From: Adiantum capillus-veneris
Lineage: Eukaryota; Streptophyta; Polypodiopsida; Polypodiales; Pteridaceae
Reading direction: 5' to 3'
Assembly: GCA_014529385.2 (NCBI GenBank)
Contig: CM043950.1
Coordinates: 83,088,843 to 83,152,842 of the forward strand
DNA length: 64,000 nucleotides
Position numbers and translations under genes: made by a program. A model generated the notes under the pieces. It made no database searches. It was not told where the DNA came from and saw only the letters and a program-made list of their open reading frames with translations. This document shows positions 12,656-24,099 of the stretch, in pieces; position 1 is the first letter of the stretch; each line of letters begins with the position of its first letter.

Positions 12656-13500
12656 TGAGACTGCTGTTCTGGCACATATACACACAGCCAGACAAGTGGG
12701 GCCCACAGTCACATGGCCTATGTAGATAATGATCTCTTCATTTCTAAATTCTAGAATTTCTCCCCCCTCCTCCCCTATATAAAGAGGGGTCACCATCACA
12801 CAAAAACACACAAAATCACCAAAGAACACACTATGCACTGTGTGTGCCTAGTGCACACACACTTACCCACACCATCACCATCACCGCAAGCACCATGCTT
12901 GTCTTGAGCATGACCTCTACACCCTTGGCTATGGAAGAGGAGGGGCAACTAAATGAAGGATGATGGCCATAATCCTCGTGCGAGCCTTCGCCATCAACTC
13001 CCACCTATCCTCCATGTGCTCTACCACTCTCTCCCTTCTCATTCCCCTACCCTATGCTCCCCATTTCATCGCCTAATTCTCTAAATAAAGCTTGAGGTTT
13101 TGTGAGTATGTTTTCTTGCAATGTTTTGCCCATGTGAGGTGTGCGAAATCGCCACCTAGTCTTGTGTTTTGGAGTGAGCTTGTGTATGTGTGAAGGGTGT
13201 GCGGATTCGCCATCCTTTTGTGGTGCCTAAGTACTAAGCCGCTATACCCCCTCCCTCACTCTCTCTCTCTCTCTCTCTCACTTGATCTCATTCCCTTTCC
13301 TCGTCATCATTACTCCCAAGCATCCATCTCTCTTGGATGAAAACTTTGTTATGGTGGTGTGTTGTTTGCGTCCTAGCCGCTGAATCTAGGTGGTGCCCCC
13401 TATTTGGTTTACCATGACAGGCTCGAGGCGCGCCATTCGGTCCCCGGTGTTTTAGAGGCCGTCGGGAGTTCGGGGTTCGCTTTGCTCCCGTCAGCTCATA
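12656..13500 (+). repeat. LTR-like region with TATA box
   Basis: The block begins TGAGACTGCTG and contains CCTATATAAAGAGGGG (12771-12786) followed by an A/C-rich, transcript-like stretch and a short (CT)n tract. It ends in GC-rich sequence whose text 'gcgtcctag...ctaggtggtgcccc' resembles the end of the 2.6-kb gypsy LTR (11419-11453). This suggests a solo LTR of a related family that truncated the gag fragment at 12615. No convincing target-site duplication was found, so the ends are approximate. Confidence 0.42.
12775..12783 (+). promoter_or_regulatory. putative TATA box of LTR-like region
   Basis: TATATAAAG sits about 120 bp into the LTR-like block, just upstream of an A/C-rich stretch typical of plant 5' untranslated sequence. 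The call rests on the motif only. Confidence 0.4.
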
Positions 13501-13999
13501 ACATCGTTCACACATCAAATGAACTCGGAATCACTTCAAACTTGTTAGGCACCATCCTCTCACTAGGATACACTTACCTATAAGTCCAATCTCACCAGAT
13601 TTTAACCCTAGTTATCTCGAATACAGTCGCGATAGACTCACAGGTCATAATCTAAAAGTGTGTGAAACCTAAGTCTATGAGTATCTATATGTAGCTAATC
13701 TCTCCCTCATTCCATAAAGTACTTGATTGTTGAAAATAAACACTGTTTGTGCTACTTACAAGGAAAACAAGCTCATGGAAGGATCGCTCGCGAACAGCTT
13801 GAAGATGCGAATGCGTGGCATGGACGCGTAGCTCTCGAAGAGGCTACCGCGATGGTGTGGTCACTTTGTCAATCTAGTGAGAGAGATGCCCGTAGCGAAG
13901 AGGATAAGATATCTCTCTCTCTCTCTCTCTCTCTCACCCGTACGATGCAGAACTAATAAAAAATAATGTTATTAAAAAATGGTTCTAAGGTGACCTTTA
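13501..13999. other. no gene recognised
   Basis: There is mixed sequence between the LTR-like block and transposon copy A. An open frame at 13723-13956 (+) ends in a translated (CT)n tract and shows no domain, so it is not called a gene. A (CT)n run is at 13914-13934. Confidence 0.5.
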
Positions 14000-14004
14000 T
14001 ACTT

Positions 14005-16630
14005 TAGTCACCTTAGCTCAAAGTGTACATGGGGTTTTAATTGAGTTCTACTCATCATAATTACAAAGTGGAAACGCATTGTGTCTTGACCAACTAATAA
14101 ATCTATACATAATCCAAACAATTGGATAAAGACAGTAGACATCATTGGCGTTACAAAGGGGATTTGATAATCATTACAAAGGAAATTTATACCGCTGTTG
14201 GGATCCAACACACCCTATAGCAAGGTGTTCCTCAGTGGCCTCATACACAACACGAATTACTTGTTGTGGTCGTGCAAAAATTATATCTTTCAGCTTCTCC
14301 AATGATGGTCCCTTCCCAATGTGTTTGCCTTGCACATATGAGATTGCCTTTGTGCTTTGTAGAATGGAATTAGCCTTGTCTGATGCACAAGCATCATAGA
14401 GAGAGATGCTTCGTTTGAACCCCCCACTGGCAGCGCAACTTCCATGCTGGCTCTCAACAAGATTTCCTTGCGGTGTGTTTGGCCTTCTACTCTCTTTTTC
14501 ATTGTGATCATTGCACTGCCCCAATGCGCGATGCGCACATCCCACCAAATGAGCCATGAGTCCAAGCAGGGTATATTTCTATCCCGGAAATTCCCATCGC
14601 GCCACCATTGTCGCATTATTCATGCCTTAGTAGTTGCGGCCTCTCTTGAAGGTGCCATCCTCCACTTCGCACACATCACTTTATGTTCCTCCTGCAATGA
14701 TGCCATGATGTACTTCACGGTGTGCCCAATCATGCTTTGCTTCCAATGGAAGAGACATGAGTGCTCTCGTCTATCCATTGCATTTATCTTGCCCCCGTTG
14801 TACACTTGTCTCACTGCATTCTAATTTGCTTGCACTTCATGCGCCATGAACCCATAGAAATCGGCCTTCTCACATCCATGATTTTCCATTACATCATTGA
14901 TGCATTCCCATAAGAGACATTGGACAGTCATACCCTCTTCCTTCATTTCACAAGTGGCTATAGTTAACAGCTCCTGCATGCTCTGAAATTACAACCATTA
15001 GAAACATTACTCAGGTATCAACCCTTGAATCACATTTATTAATTGAAGGACAATGCAGGCTTCTTACCTAGGGTCATAAACATGACACACCATTGTAACC
15101 TAGCCTGAAATCCTTCGTGTGTGATAAAATGCACCCACACATGTCGAAGGTCTTGAGACACCGTGTGTCTCAGCCGATTGACTAAATTGACACCTGATGT
15201 TGGCCAAATAGTGGACATCTTGAATATGAAATATTTTTTATCCTTTTTTGCTTGCCCTAGGAACCTGCTTCAATGAAAGAAGTCATACGTGCAATCACTC
15301 TTGAGCTTCAATAATGAATCCAGGACAAATGTCTCGTTCAAAGGTCCGTTCCTTGTGGCTGCTACAAATTTCCTTAACCTACACTTGTCACATGTCAATA
15401 ATACCACCCATGCATGACAACCTCTTTAATTGTCAGTGAAAATTAAACTCCCGTTACCAGTTGTCTTGCACGAGAGGCCCCATTTCTTCAACGACCACAT
15501 ATAGGTCCTGCTCCCCCATAGTGTGTGTTGCTCCACCGGCTTTCATGAGTGACATTGTCACAATCTCTTTTGCAACATACATTTGCACGTTCCTTGCACC
15601 TACATGTCTATCTAACCCCAAAACAATCCACCATTTCTTAAGTTTTATCTGCAAGCTCCTTTGAGATTTCTTCCCTTACATTGTGTTGATGAGTACCACA
15701 ATGTATTATTAGCCGACTCATTGTCTCATCTGATGGCATGATGAAGTACACAAAGGACTCACATGTCCCTACACATACTGCAATCCTACTACAATAGTGA
15801 CATGACACCTTCCCGCCATCCGTCTCACAAAGCTCTCCAGGTACGGGCGGTTTTAGTAAACTACCATGAAAGTGTGTGGTATTAGCCACCCCATAGTTTG
15901 AAAGCCTCAACCACTTTTCATTGAGGCACTTTAGAGAACCCAACACTGCCTCCTGCGACACACTCCTGCAAATGCTATGTTTGATGTTTGGGGCTTGGTC
16001 CAAAGGTGAGGGTGAAATTTTTGTTCCATTGCGTCTTCCGTGGACATTGCCTAACGTTGGAGGAAACTCAAATGCAATGTTGCCATTATAGGCCTTTGAG
16101 ATCTTCCTTACCTTCTCAATAATAGAAATGTTTCGTAACAATTTGCTAATAGAGTTGCGCTTGAGTGCACTTTGTAGGTTGCCTACCACACTACTCTACA
16201 TCGCAATGCTACTGCTACCAGTAACATTTGGGACGTCACTTAGCTTGCCTTCCATGGGAGTTTTGAGATGAGCGAGTGGTGTTGAGCGCGGCGGGGTGGA
16301 GATATCTATCATCAGGGTCATTGGCAGTTGAAAGCTCTTGGAACTTTCATCATGACCTTCCAAAGGCGGCTAGCTAGAGGTTGTTATGACTACATACTTA
16401 CTTTTGATAAACACTCCTCCAGAATGTAGACCGTCTCTTGCAGATGGTTGGTAGTAGATTGTAATGGCAAGAGCATCTCCTTGCTTCCAATTCCTACAAC
16501 TACATGAAGAACCTGAAATCGTTGGGGTGTCATGTTTAATTGCAAAAACGAAATGGGCAATATAATTTTGCCATTGGTGAATGGGAGAGAGAGCGGTGCG
16601 ATGTTCGGGTAAGGATAAAATGCAAGACAT
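14005..16630 (-). pseudogene. transposon-type gene of an unclassified DNA element, copy A
   Basis: Coding sense is strong on the minus strand but broken. From the N-terminus (high coordinates), 16630-16200 has fragments including SGGVFIKSKYV. The 15638-16189 ORF (183 aa) has a cysteine pattern (CHYCSRIAVCVGTCESFVYF) followed by IIHCGTHQHNV. 15070-15650 is eroded. A likely intron lies near 14987-15066, with acceptor TTTCAG and donor AGGTAAG on the minus strand. Then come ADFYGFMAHEVQAN, REHSCLFHWKQSMIGHTVK (near 14750) and RQWWRDGNFRDRN. This order resembles a family of transposase-like proteins I associate with mosses and lycophytes, possibly Mutator/FAR1-like, but I cannot name the superfamily. 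Several stops (for example near 14837) and frameshifts show it is inactive. The N-terminal half recurs at 29244-30247. Confidence 0.6.
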
Positions 16631-16942
16631 AACTAGTGTGATAATGGTAGAGGGTATTTAGCCTACACAATGCTCCCTACCTACACTCTCCACAAAATAA
16701 CAATAATAGGTTGGAAGTGACATTCATCCCCTAATATACTACTTTGTTATTTTATTAAAATTTCTAATAATTTTTTTGTTTATTTTATCATCTTTTATTT
16801 AATTTTTGAATTTATCTCCTCTCCTTTCCCTCCTAGCAAGAGATTGTGGGTAAGAGATTTTGTATGATCATCAATATTGTGTTAGCTTCATCAGGCCCTC
16901 CGAGAGAAGTGCATGCATTAGAAGGTCTTGCTATGCCGCTTC

Positions 16943-17075
16943 AAACCATAGAAAACAACTTTAGAGCACTTTGTGGTGGGGGTTTACCAAGTATGTCTTT
17001 CAAGGATTCAAACCATAGAAGACCACTTTAGAGCACTTTCACGTGAGGGTTTACCAAGTATGTCTTTCAAGGATG
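16943..17075. repeat. internal tandem duplication in the two-gene element
   Basis: Two adjacent units share 'aaaccatagaa', 'ttagagcacttt' and 'ttaccaagtatgtctttc aaggat'. The second starts near 17017. The same pair is present in copy B (about 30559-30692), so it predates the split of the copies. Confidence 0.75.
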
Positions 17076-17490
17076 CATATTTACTCCTGCGTCCTCTTAT
17101 TGTTGAAGCAACGATAGCCTTTGGAACTTGAATATGCATGGGCCTCATGACTTACCTCAACAAGAGCCAATGGGTTACTTTAGAAATTGATTGAGGATTG
17201 CTTACCATCTCTTACTATCATTGTGGAGTTTGGGTGTGTTAGATTTTTACTCATCTCTAGATGCTTCACATCCTATCTAAAAGCTCCTCACCACCCACGT
17301 GCACTGGCTCTTGCTTGTGGGTTGGCCACCTGTACACCTATTGGACACGGATTTCATGAACACTTAGGGTTTCTAAGCAAATTTCCCACTTTAGACCTAT
17401 TTTGACCAGCCTGAAAAGAAAAATTGGCAATTCTCTTGAAGTGATGCACATGCCATGGATGCACATATCATAGAGAGAGATAGAGATACA

Positions 17491-17613
<123 letters not shown>

Positions 17614-17869
17614 CAATTTGAGTAGTTGGCTCCCGTGGGAAGCACCACTATGTTGATCATCGTTTCACTTCAGAGGATGTTACAATATGGACACTCTGGG
17701 TGTGGTAATGTCGTACCTTATCTCAGTTTTATTGGGACCCGGGTGATTGGCATTAGCCTCACTCCGATCATGCATGTGTGCTGGTCTCTTTCTTTGAGTA
17801 CACTATGAAGATTGGAGAGTTATCATTGATCCTATGCGTTTCTGGTTGCATTGAGGTCTATCTCATGCT

Positions 17870-18245
17870 TATCTACAGAAGTTTTGGTCTGCCATATGGG
17901 AAGCCCATGGTCAAGCGAAGGAGACTGTGGGGATCCATGTTAAAGTGTTTGCAAATCATATGCTGTGTGTGTTCACCACAGAACTTCTCTACGAGCCAGA
18001 GAACAACCTCTTCTTTAGCAGCCATGACATAACATGGAGGAAGAATAGGAAGATACATAGCCTTGGATATTTACAAGTACTACTACCAATCCCCTCACAT
18101 ATCGAGCCTACTTTCTTGTCACATTGGTGGTGCCAAAATCCAACAATTAGGGAATCAAAGTGGTTTACGAGGGTGAGGATGGTGCCACCTCCCCGCCATA
18201 TGCAATTATGGTTTTTCCTTTTTTGTGGGCACAAACATCCCATGC
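17870..18245 (+). pseudogene. second ORF of the two-gene element, copy A (truncated)
   Basis: The plus-strand coding stretch is divergent from the transposase-like gene. Readable segments include the KVFANHMLCVFTTELLYEPE region near 17940-18000 and SSHDITWRKNRKIHSLGY near 18020-18070. The frame then changes, and the sequence ends where similarity to copy B stops. It has no recognisable domain. The copy in B extends about 50 residues further. I infer a second protein of the same mobile element because the two ORFs travel together in both copies. Confidence 0.45.
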
Positions 18246-18379
18246 ACCTAATGCATTTCTTTGAATCTATTATCTATATGATATAGAAATACTTTTTCTT
18301 AAAACAATTACTAACTCCTAGTTTCAATCATGTTGCGAGGTCATTGAGCTTCTAAGGCAACTTCAAGAAGAGATGATAC

Positions 18380-19440
18380 AAAATCTTGAGGATAAGCAAC
18401 GACATGATATTCAAGGTACATACCAATACTCCATACTTTGGATTTCTTATGAGAAATGCAACCAAGTCTTTTGTGTGCTAAAGCTCATACTGTCTAGGGC
18501 ACCAATGGTCTAGCCACCTCAGTGGGACTTATCATTCCATGTATTTGTGGATGCATCCGACATAGCCATTGGCTCAATACTTATGCAAGAAGAGTGCCAA
18601 AATGGTACCAACCAGCTTATTATGCAAGCCAATGGCTAAGTCCTCTTGAGAAGGAATATTCAATATTGAGCAGGAGGCCCTCGACATGATATACTCTACA
18701 AAAAAGTCTAGACAATCTCTTAGGAGCCAAATGAATTTTCCATGTTGATCACGTATCGTTATTCTATTTAGTGGCCAAGAAAGCACTTCATGGAAAGTTT
18801 TCTTGGTGGATGCTTATACTCTTAAAATTTGATTTCTCAATGGAGCATATACCCAACAAGCTACACGGAGTAGCCAACTATCTATCTTGCTTGGATGCCG
18901 ATGATGTGCAAGAACATGTACAAGGTAAGAGAGTCAATGATGACCTACCATATGAAAAGTTGTTCATAGTAGTAATTCAACCAATTGATTGGGTAGAGGA
19001 GATGATGGATCTATTACAAACTCTGTTGTTCCCTAAAGGATTTAGCTGAGATCAAAGGAAATGAACAGCATTGCAGAGCGTACATTTAAATGTCATAGCC
19101 AATCAGCTCTATAGAAGATGTGCAATTTAAAAACTATGCCGGGGTGTGCACCCTCATGAGCAAGAAGCTATGCTATGGGAAGCTCACAAAGGCACCATAT
19201 TAGGTCACTTTGTTAGAGAAGCAACATCACGTAAGATACTAGAAACAAGGCTTTGAAGGCCCACAATATTTAAGGATGTTGTAGCCCATGTCAAGATGTG
19301 TGATCCTTGCCAAAGATTAGGGCAAATACGCCCATATGACCGGATGAGGCACAAACCAATCTTGCTGCTAGGACCATTTGAGGAATGGGGTTTGGAATTC
19401 GTAGGGCCGTTCAATCTATCACACACAAAAAAGAAAAACA
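18380..19440 (+). pseudogene. Ty3/gypsy pol remnant (RT end, RNase H, integrase N-terminus)
   Basis: Broken coding sequence of a second gypsy lineage. FHVFVDASDIAIGSILMQ near 18538-18590 marks the RNase H start, followed by PAYYASQWLSPLEKEYSI. FSMEHIPNKLHGVANYLS is near 18835-18890. The integrase zinc region follows (CDPCQRLGQIRP near 19302-19337), then GPFEEWGLEFVGPF near 19372-19413. Gypsy sense is lost after about 19440, where a CACTA fragment begins, and resumes at 21050. Frames change repeatedly, so no protein is possible. Confidence 0.8.
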
Positions 19441-19489
19441 ACAAGTCAAGAAGGTTATTTTAGAGTTTAAAACTCCAACAGGTTGCATG

Positions 19490-20900
19490 AGCTCTTTGAA
19501 GACCGCTTTCACTAGAGACGATGACCTTGGTGGTTTTAAGTCTCATGGGACTGGCACAAGTTTTTGAAGTTTGTGCTACCCATTGCCATAAAGGATTGTC
19601 TCACATCAAACATAAGGAACACCATATACAAGATTAGAGAGTTGGTACGTTGGATCTCCTCCCAAGAGATCCGCAAAGATTCCATAGAGCCAGCTTGATG
19701 CAATGCCTTTGAAGCAGTTTGCATGGTAGAGAAATTCTTTCCAAGTAGCGTATTAACAATACAGATGGATCTCCCTGTCCATGTTGCAGATGAGGTTGTT
19801 GTGACCGGTTCTGTACATAGCAGCTGGATGTTCTTTTTGGAGCGCTTTATGAAAACGCTAATAGGGTTCATACGTCAGAGAGAGAGCTCCTCTAGAGGGA
19901 GGTAAGGCAGATGGGTGGATCATTCAAGAGTCACTTGTGTTTATCACTGATTTTCTTGGGTCATCCGATCCAGAAATGCCTCGACTATGGCAAGAAGACA
20001 GCGATCCGCATTGCACCGGGGATGTACCGCAAGGTGAAGGAGTGTCGCGGAAGATGGACAAGGCATTGCGAACAAAGATAAAAAGTTTATTCTTCGTAAC
20101 TCTGAATCAATGCGAAAGTGGTTGGAAAAGTATGAGGCGGAGAGACAAGATCGGATCCGACAACGGGCAGGTTGGATACGTAGTCGCAATAATTACAACC
20201 TCCCAATACCCGATAGCTTGCAATCTCTTCCAAATTTTTGAACTATGAACCTTGAAATCTATGCCATAGAATGAGTCGGCGAAGTTGTGACAGAGGAGGA
20301 GGAGGAGCTCGGCATGGGTTGTGATGGCATGTGCGTAGTGAACTTGTTTTTCAACCGAGTAGTGCATTTTTTCTAGTGTCTTAACTTAAAGGCTAATTCA
20401 ATTTTGATGGCAGTATCATAAGTACGGAGCGCTCTGGTCACATGGACGTCACTTCCACATGTCAAGGATTGATCAACAAAGGTCCAAGTTTAATAGTGGT
20501 ATAATGGTCAACGAAGTCAACCAAGTGCACGAGATGAGAACTACGAAATGGGCCAACTAGACTACTTGGGTGTGATCCAAGACATATTGAAGATAGGTTT
20601 TTGGAAATTTGACTATTTCCTCTTTAATGCCGAATGGTTCAAACTGGTTACTGTTGGTCGGAATGCAACCGTTTGAAGAGACATGAGCGGATTGGTGCAA
20701 ATTGATTCTAGAAGATTGTGGAGAGATGAGACAGGTACGTTTGTGCTACCTGAGCACTGCGAACAGGTTGTTTTTACCCCAGACCCTACAGAGCCTGAAT
20801 GGTTAATTGTAGTGCAAGTTGCACCACACAGTAAGCAGGTCTATGAAGGTGCTCATATAGAAGAGGTTGGAGGTTCTAGTGACTGTCTTTGCAACTCCGA
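19490..20900 (+). mobile_element. CACTA (En/Spm) transposase-associated fragment
   Basis: The fragment lies inside the gypsy integrase remnant. 19536-19905 translates in pieces to a DUF4218-like segment. It begins FLKFVLPIAIKDCL, continues through VEKFFPSSVLTIQMDLPVHV, and ends with HSSWMFFLERFMKTLIGF. 20080-20240 has a compatible C-terminal segment (RNSESMRKWLEKYEAERQ). 20440-20870 resembles DUF4216 (GIMVNEVNQ, YLGVIQDILKI, RRLWRDETGTFVLPEHCEQV, EWLIVVQVAP). These two domains accompany the TNP2 transposase in plant CACTA elements. The catalytic TNP2 part and the terminal CACTA repeats are not visible. Stops and frame changes are frequent. Confidence 0.72.
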
Positions 20901-21039
20901 CGATGTTGTGGAGGAGCTGTCAATAGATCATTTGTGTCATCAATTCCTCCTTCTTTGACAATTCAACCTCGGTTTGCATCAGCCCTTCAATCACTTCATA
21001 AGGCCCTTCACTTTCATCTTCAACCTCATTTGCTCTACT

Positions 21040-21490
21040 TTGGTGAAGACAGGTACAGCGTTTACTCCATTTCATCTGGTATATGGAAAGGAAGCACTAT
21101 TGCTTGTGGAAATGGAGTTGCCTGCAGTCAAGATGTTAGAGAAGCGGCTTGGGCGGCCTAGTGATGCATTCAAAGAGAGGCTCTTACAGTTACAAGAGGT
21201 TTAGTTGGATAGGATGAGCGCATTGAAACATTATGAGGAGATGCAAGATAAGGCTTTAGAAAAGATAAATGAAAAGGTCAAAATTAAGGGTATCAAGAAG
21301 CATGACTTGGTTTTGTGCTACAACAGTAAGTTGCACAACACCTTCCAAAAGAAGTTTCAAATTAAGTGGGAAGGCCCTTTCAAGGTAGTGGACTGTTTTC
21401 CGAATGGTATATATTAGCTGGCTAACCTGGATGGGATTTTACATAAGTCAAGGGTAAATGCACTCCGTCTTAAATTGTGTCATGCTAGAT
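21040..21490 (+). pseudogene. gypsy integrase C-terminal remnant
   Basis: This continues the gypsy pol remnant that ends at 19440. TAFTPFHLVYGKEAL near 21057-21100 is the conserved end of the integrase core. A C-terminal segment follows with KGIKKHDLVLCYNSKL (near 21285) and KWEGPFKVVDCFPNG (near 21365), then NLDGILHKSRVNALRLK. An in-frame TAG is at 21202 and another follows PNGIY near 21415. The integrase core between the zinc finger and FTPFHLVYG is missing and is replaced by the CACTA fragment. Confidence 0.78.
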
Positions 21491-21609
21491 TGATGATGGT
21501 GGAGCAAGATGAGCTTTCTGTAGAACAAGTAATGTAGGTGAGGGATGAGAAGACCTGTGACGCGGAGAGTCTCATATCTCTTTTTGCTGTTGTTGTTGAT
21601 CATGAATGA

Positions 21610-22790
21610 TCTAGTAGGCTAGGGGATGGGAAAATTACGTCAGGAGTTTTTTGGAGCAGGGGATTGCGCATATGTATATACACATACATGGTGCATAAAA
21701 TAAAGAATTGCCCATTTTCCAGAGCCAGGTGGTTACGTGGGGCCCACATGTGTACATGTAGGACAACATGTACATAGTGCATCGATTTTCACTATCACTA
21801 GTATCAGTGTGTTTTTTTCTATAATAATGAGGAGCAAGTAGTGTGTAAAACTTATTGAGGAAGCTATCCACGGCCGACGACATGAGGTAAGCAGGTGCGT
21901 CAGATGGCATCTAGTGGCGTTAGGAGGTCAAATGGGGTCAATATTTGCACATGGATAAGTACGGACACAACGTGGGTGTTTTCTTGTGATAATTATGCAA
22001 AAAGGTCATTATGAGAATTGTATTTGGGGTCCACTTCATGTGGTTGCGGGATGCATTATTGGAAAAATTTGAGTGCCAGGTGTGCGGATGGATGCAGTAG
22101 GGTGACGACTATGCAATGTGAGGCCACTTTTTGCCTGTTCGGGGTCCGTTTGAGGTCAACTAAAAGGCCAAGGGTACCCAAGTAATAAAGCTAAGTGTGC
22201 AAACTCAAAAAATTGAGAGAAGACCAGAAAAAACATGGAGAGAAGTGAAGGAACAGTCGCAACTGTGTTTTTGTTGTTTTTGGAGTCTGTTTTGGGCATA
22301 AACTGCTCATTCGAGGTCGGATTTGAGCACTTTGACATCGTAGAATGGGTTTTTGGGCCGTTCCGGACGCGATGGCTATCCATTTTGCCAAATTCCTCAC
22401 TGTTTTGACTGTGTAAGTTTCTCCTATGAACGAAGCTTCTGCTCCAATTTGTGATTGTATCTAGCATATTTTACCCATATTGTGTGAGCTGTTTGCCCCA
22501 TTGGTGTTGGCCCAAGCTCAATTGTATCTAAACATATGAAATTCTCCTCTTTTGAGGTGTGTTTTTTGGGTGTGTGTGTGTGTGTCTCTCGGTGGGAGTG
22601 GGTAAATGGGTAGTCTATCTCTCCTCACTCCATCTGTGTGTTCCCTGTCTCGGCCAGGTGGGTTGTGTAAGCCGAGTGGTGTCCCATAGTGAGTGTGTGT
22701 ATCATACAAAGAGTGTGTGTCGGGTCATCCTTGGATGTGTCGAGGGACTAGATCGGGCTGAAAACTCAAGCTAGACAAGGGACAGCTCTA
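21610..22790 (+). other. possible 3' LTR or flank of the gypsy remnant; no gene
   Basis: The region follows the integrase end. It begins with purine-rich 'aggctaggggatggg' and includes 'cgtggggcccacatgtgtac', text reminiscent of the LTR-like block at 12690 ('gtggggcccacagtcacatgg'). No matching partner LTR was found in the window, so ends and identity are uncertain. The ORFs here are short and without domains. Confidence 0.28.
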
Positions 22791-23669
22791 GATTTATAAG
22801 GTGGAATAAGTAGGTGCGACGAGAAAGGTGTCCATATGAAATATGTATGAGCATTGTAGAGAGCCCACATGCCTTAGATGTAAAAAGGCAAAGGCTCAAA
22901 ACCATGGCTAGGGGGGACTTGGTTGGCTAACCTACGTTTTCTTTGGGCCATGTTTAGTCTGTGTAGAGATCTCTCCGGATAAACATGGTTTCCAACATAA
23001 TGTTGTAAAGAAAATGAGAGGAACTGTTGTGTTCTTCAAGAAATTCCCCGTCGTTATGTCTAGTTGTGGAATCCCCCACACAGTTGCTTGTTACCTTGAT
23101 TGTCTTAAAGGATTTTAGAGAAATCTACATGGAGAAGCTATATACATGGCATAGCTAGTAATGTACAATATCCTTAAAGTAAAAACTGAAAGATACACAT
23201 CTATTCATTCAAAAAAACAACGACGAAAATGAAAACACGCAATTGGAGAGACTTGAGTTTATGAGACACATGAGATGGGTATGGATGCATCAAGAGGAGG
23301 TAAGGATAAATGTTCGGGTAGCAGTCGAGAGGTGAGAGGGGTTGATCATGGAAGCGGAGAAGAAGATCATGACATTAAGTGTGTGTTGCAAAGGGTGTCA
23401 ACTTTATTCTGCTACACGGAAGCATTAGGAGTTACTTGCAAAACCGTGGGAGCGTCGTGTAGATATTTTTTGTGCAGATGGACTAGCCTTGCAAGTGTGG
23501 CTTGTCACCAAGGAGGGACCATTCAACATATCTATGTTTCTTGAAGTTGATGAATCTCCCAACTCACTATATATCCAAAAACAAAAGTGACCCTTCAATA
23601 GTGGAGCCAATATTAAAGAGGAGAAGCATTTAAGGACCCATCAATAAATGGAGGGCAAACAATTATGGG

Positions 23670-23711
<42 letters not shown>

Positions 23712-24099
23712 TTTGTCCCTAGAACCTGATTGAGAAGTCATTACTCTTCAATATAGAAAGAAAATTAGTATTGCTCTTTAATATGGGATAATAATAGCAG
23801 TACTCTCTAATATGGGATGGACTGTAAATAGGATGGTTCATCTCAGACGATGACCACGGATACTGAATGAAAGCCATGCTACATCTCTCCCTCTTTAACT
23901 TAATATTGTGAGCTTTAATTGAGCGCTTCGAGGTGTTGTAACATGAACCTCCCTTCACCGTTATTTTTATAGGTGGCTTATTTCTTAGAGTAGCTACCCT
24001 ATATAGGTAGCATAGAAAGATTAGCATACTTCTTAGTACTAATGAGGTTATTGCTATATATTTATGTATATGATTTTGAAGAAGCAGTGAACTATTATT
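22791..24099. other. intergenic sequence
   Basis: No gene could be supported. A stretch at 23430-23590 (+) reads as RVDIFCADGLALQVWLVTKE and on to a stop in one frame and looks faintly protein-like, but has no recognisable family. A (GA)n tract is at 23671-23707. The decarboxylase gene ends at 24100 on the opposite strand. Confidence 0.5.

Noticed and set aside
13723-13956. 77-codon open frame with a plausible N-terminus
   Set aside because: It ends in a translated (CT)n tract, lacks a domain and has no splice or promoter support.
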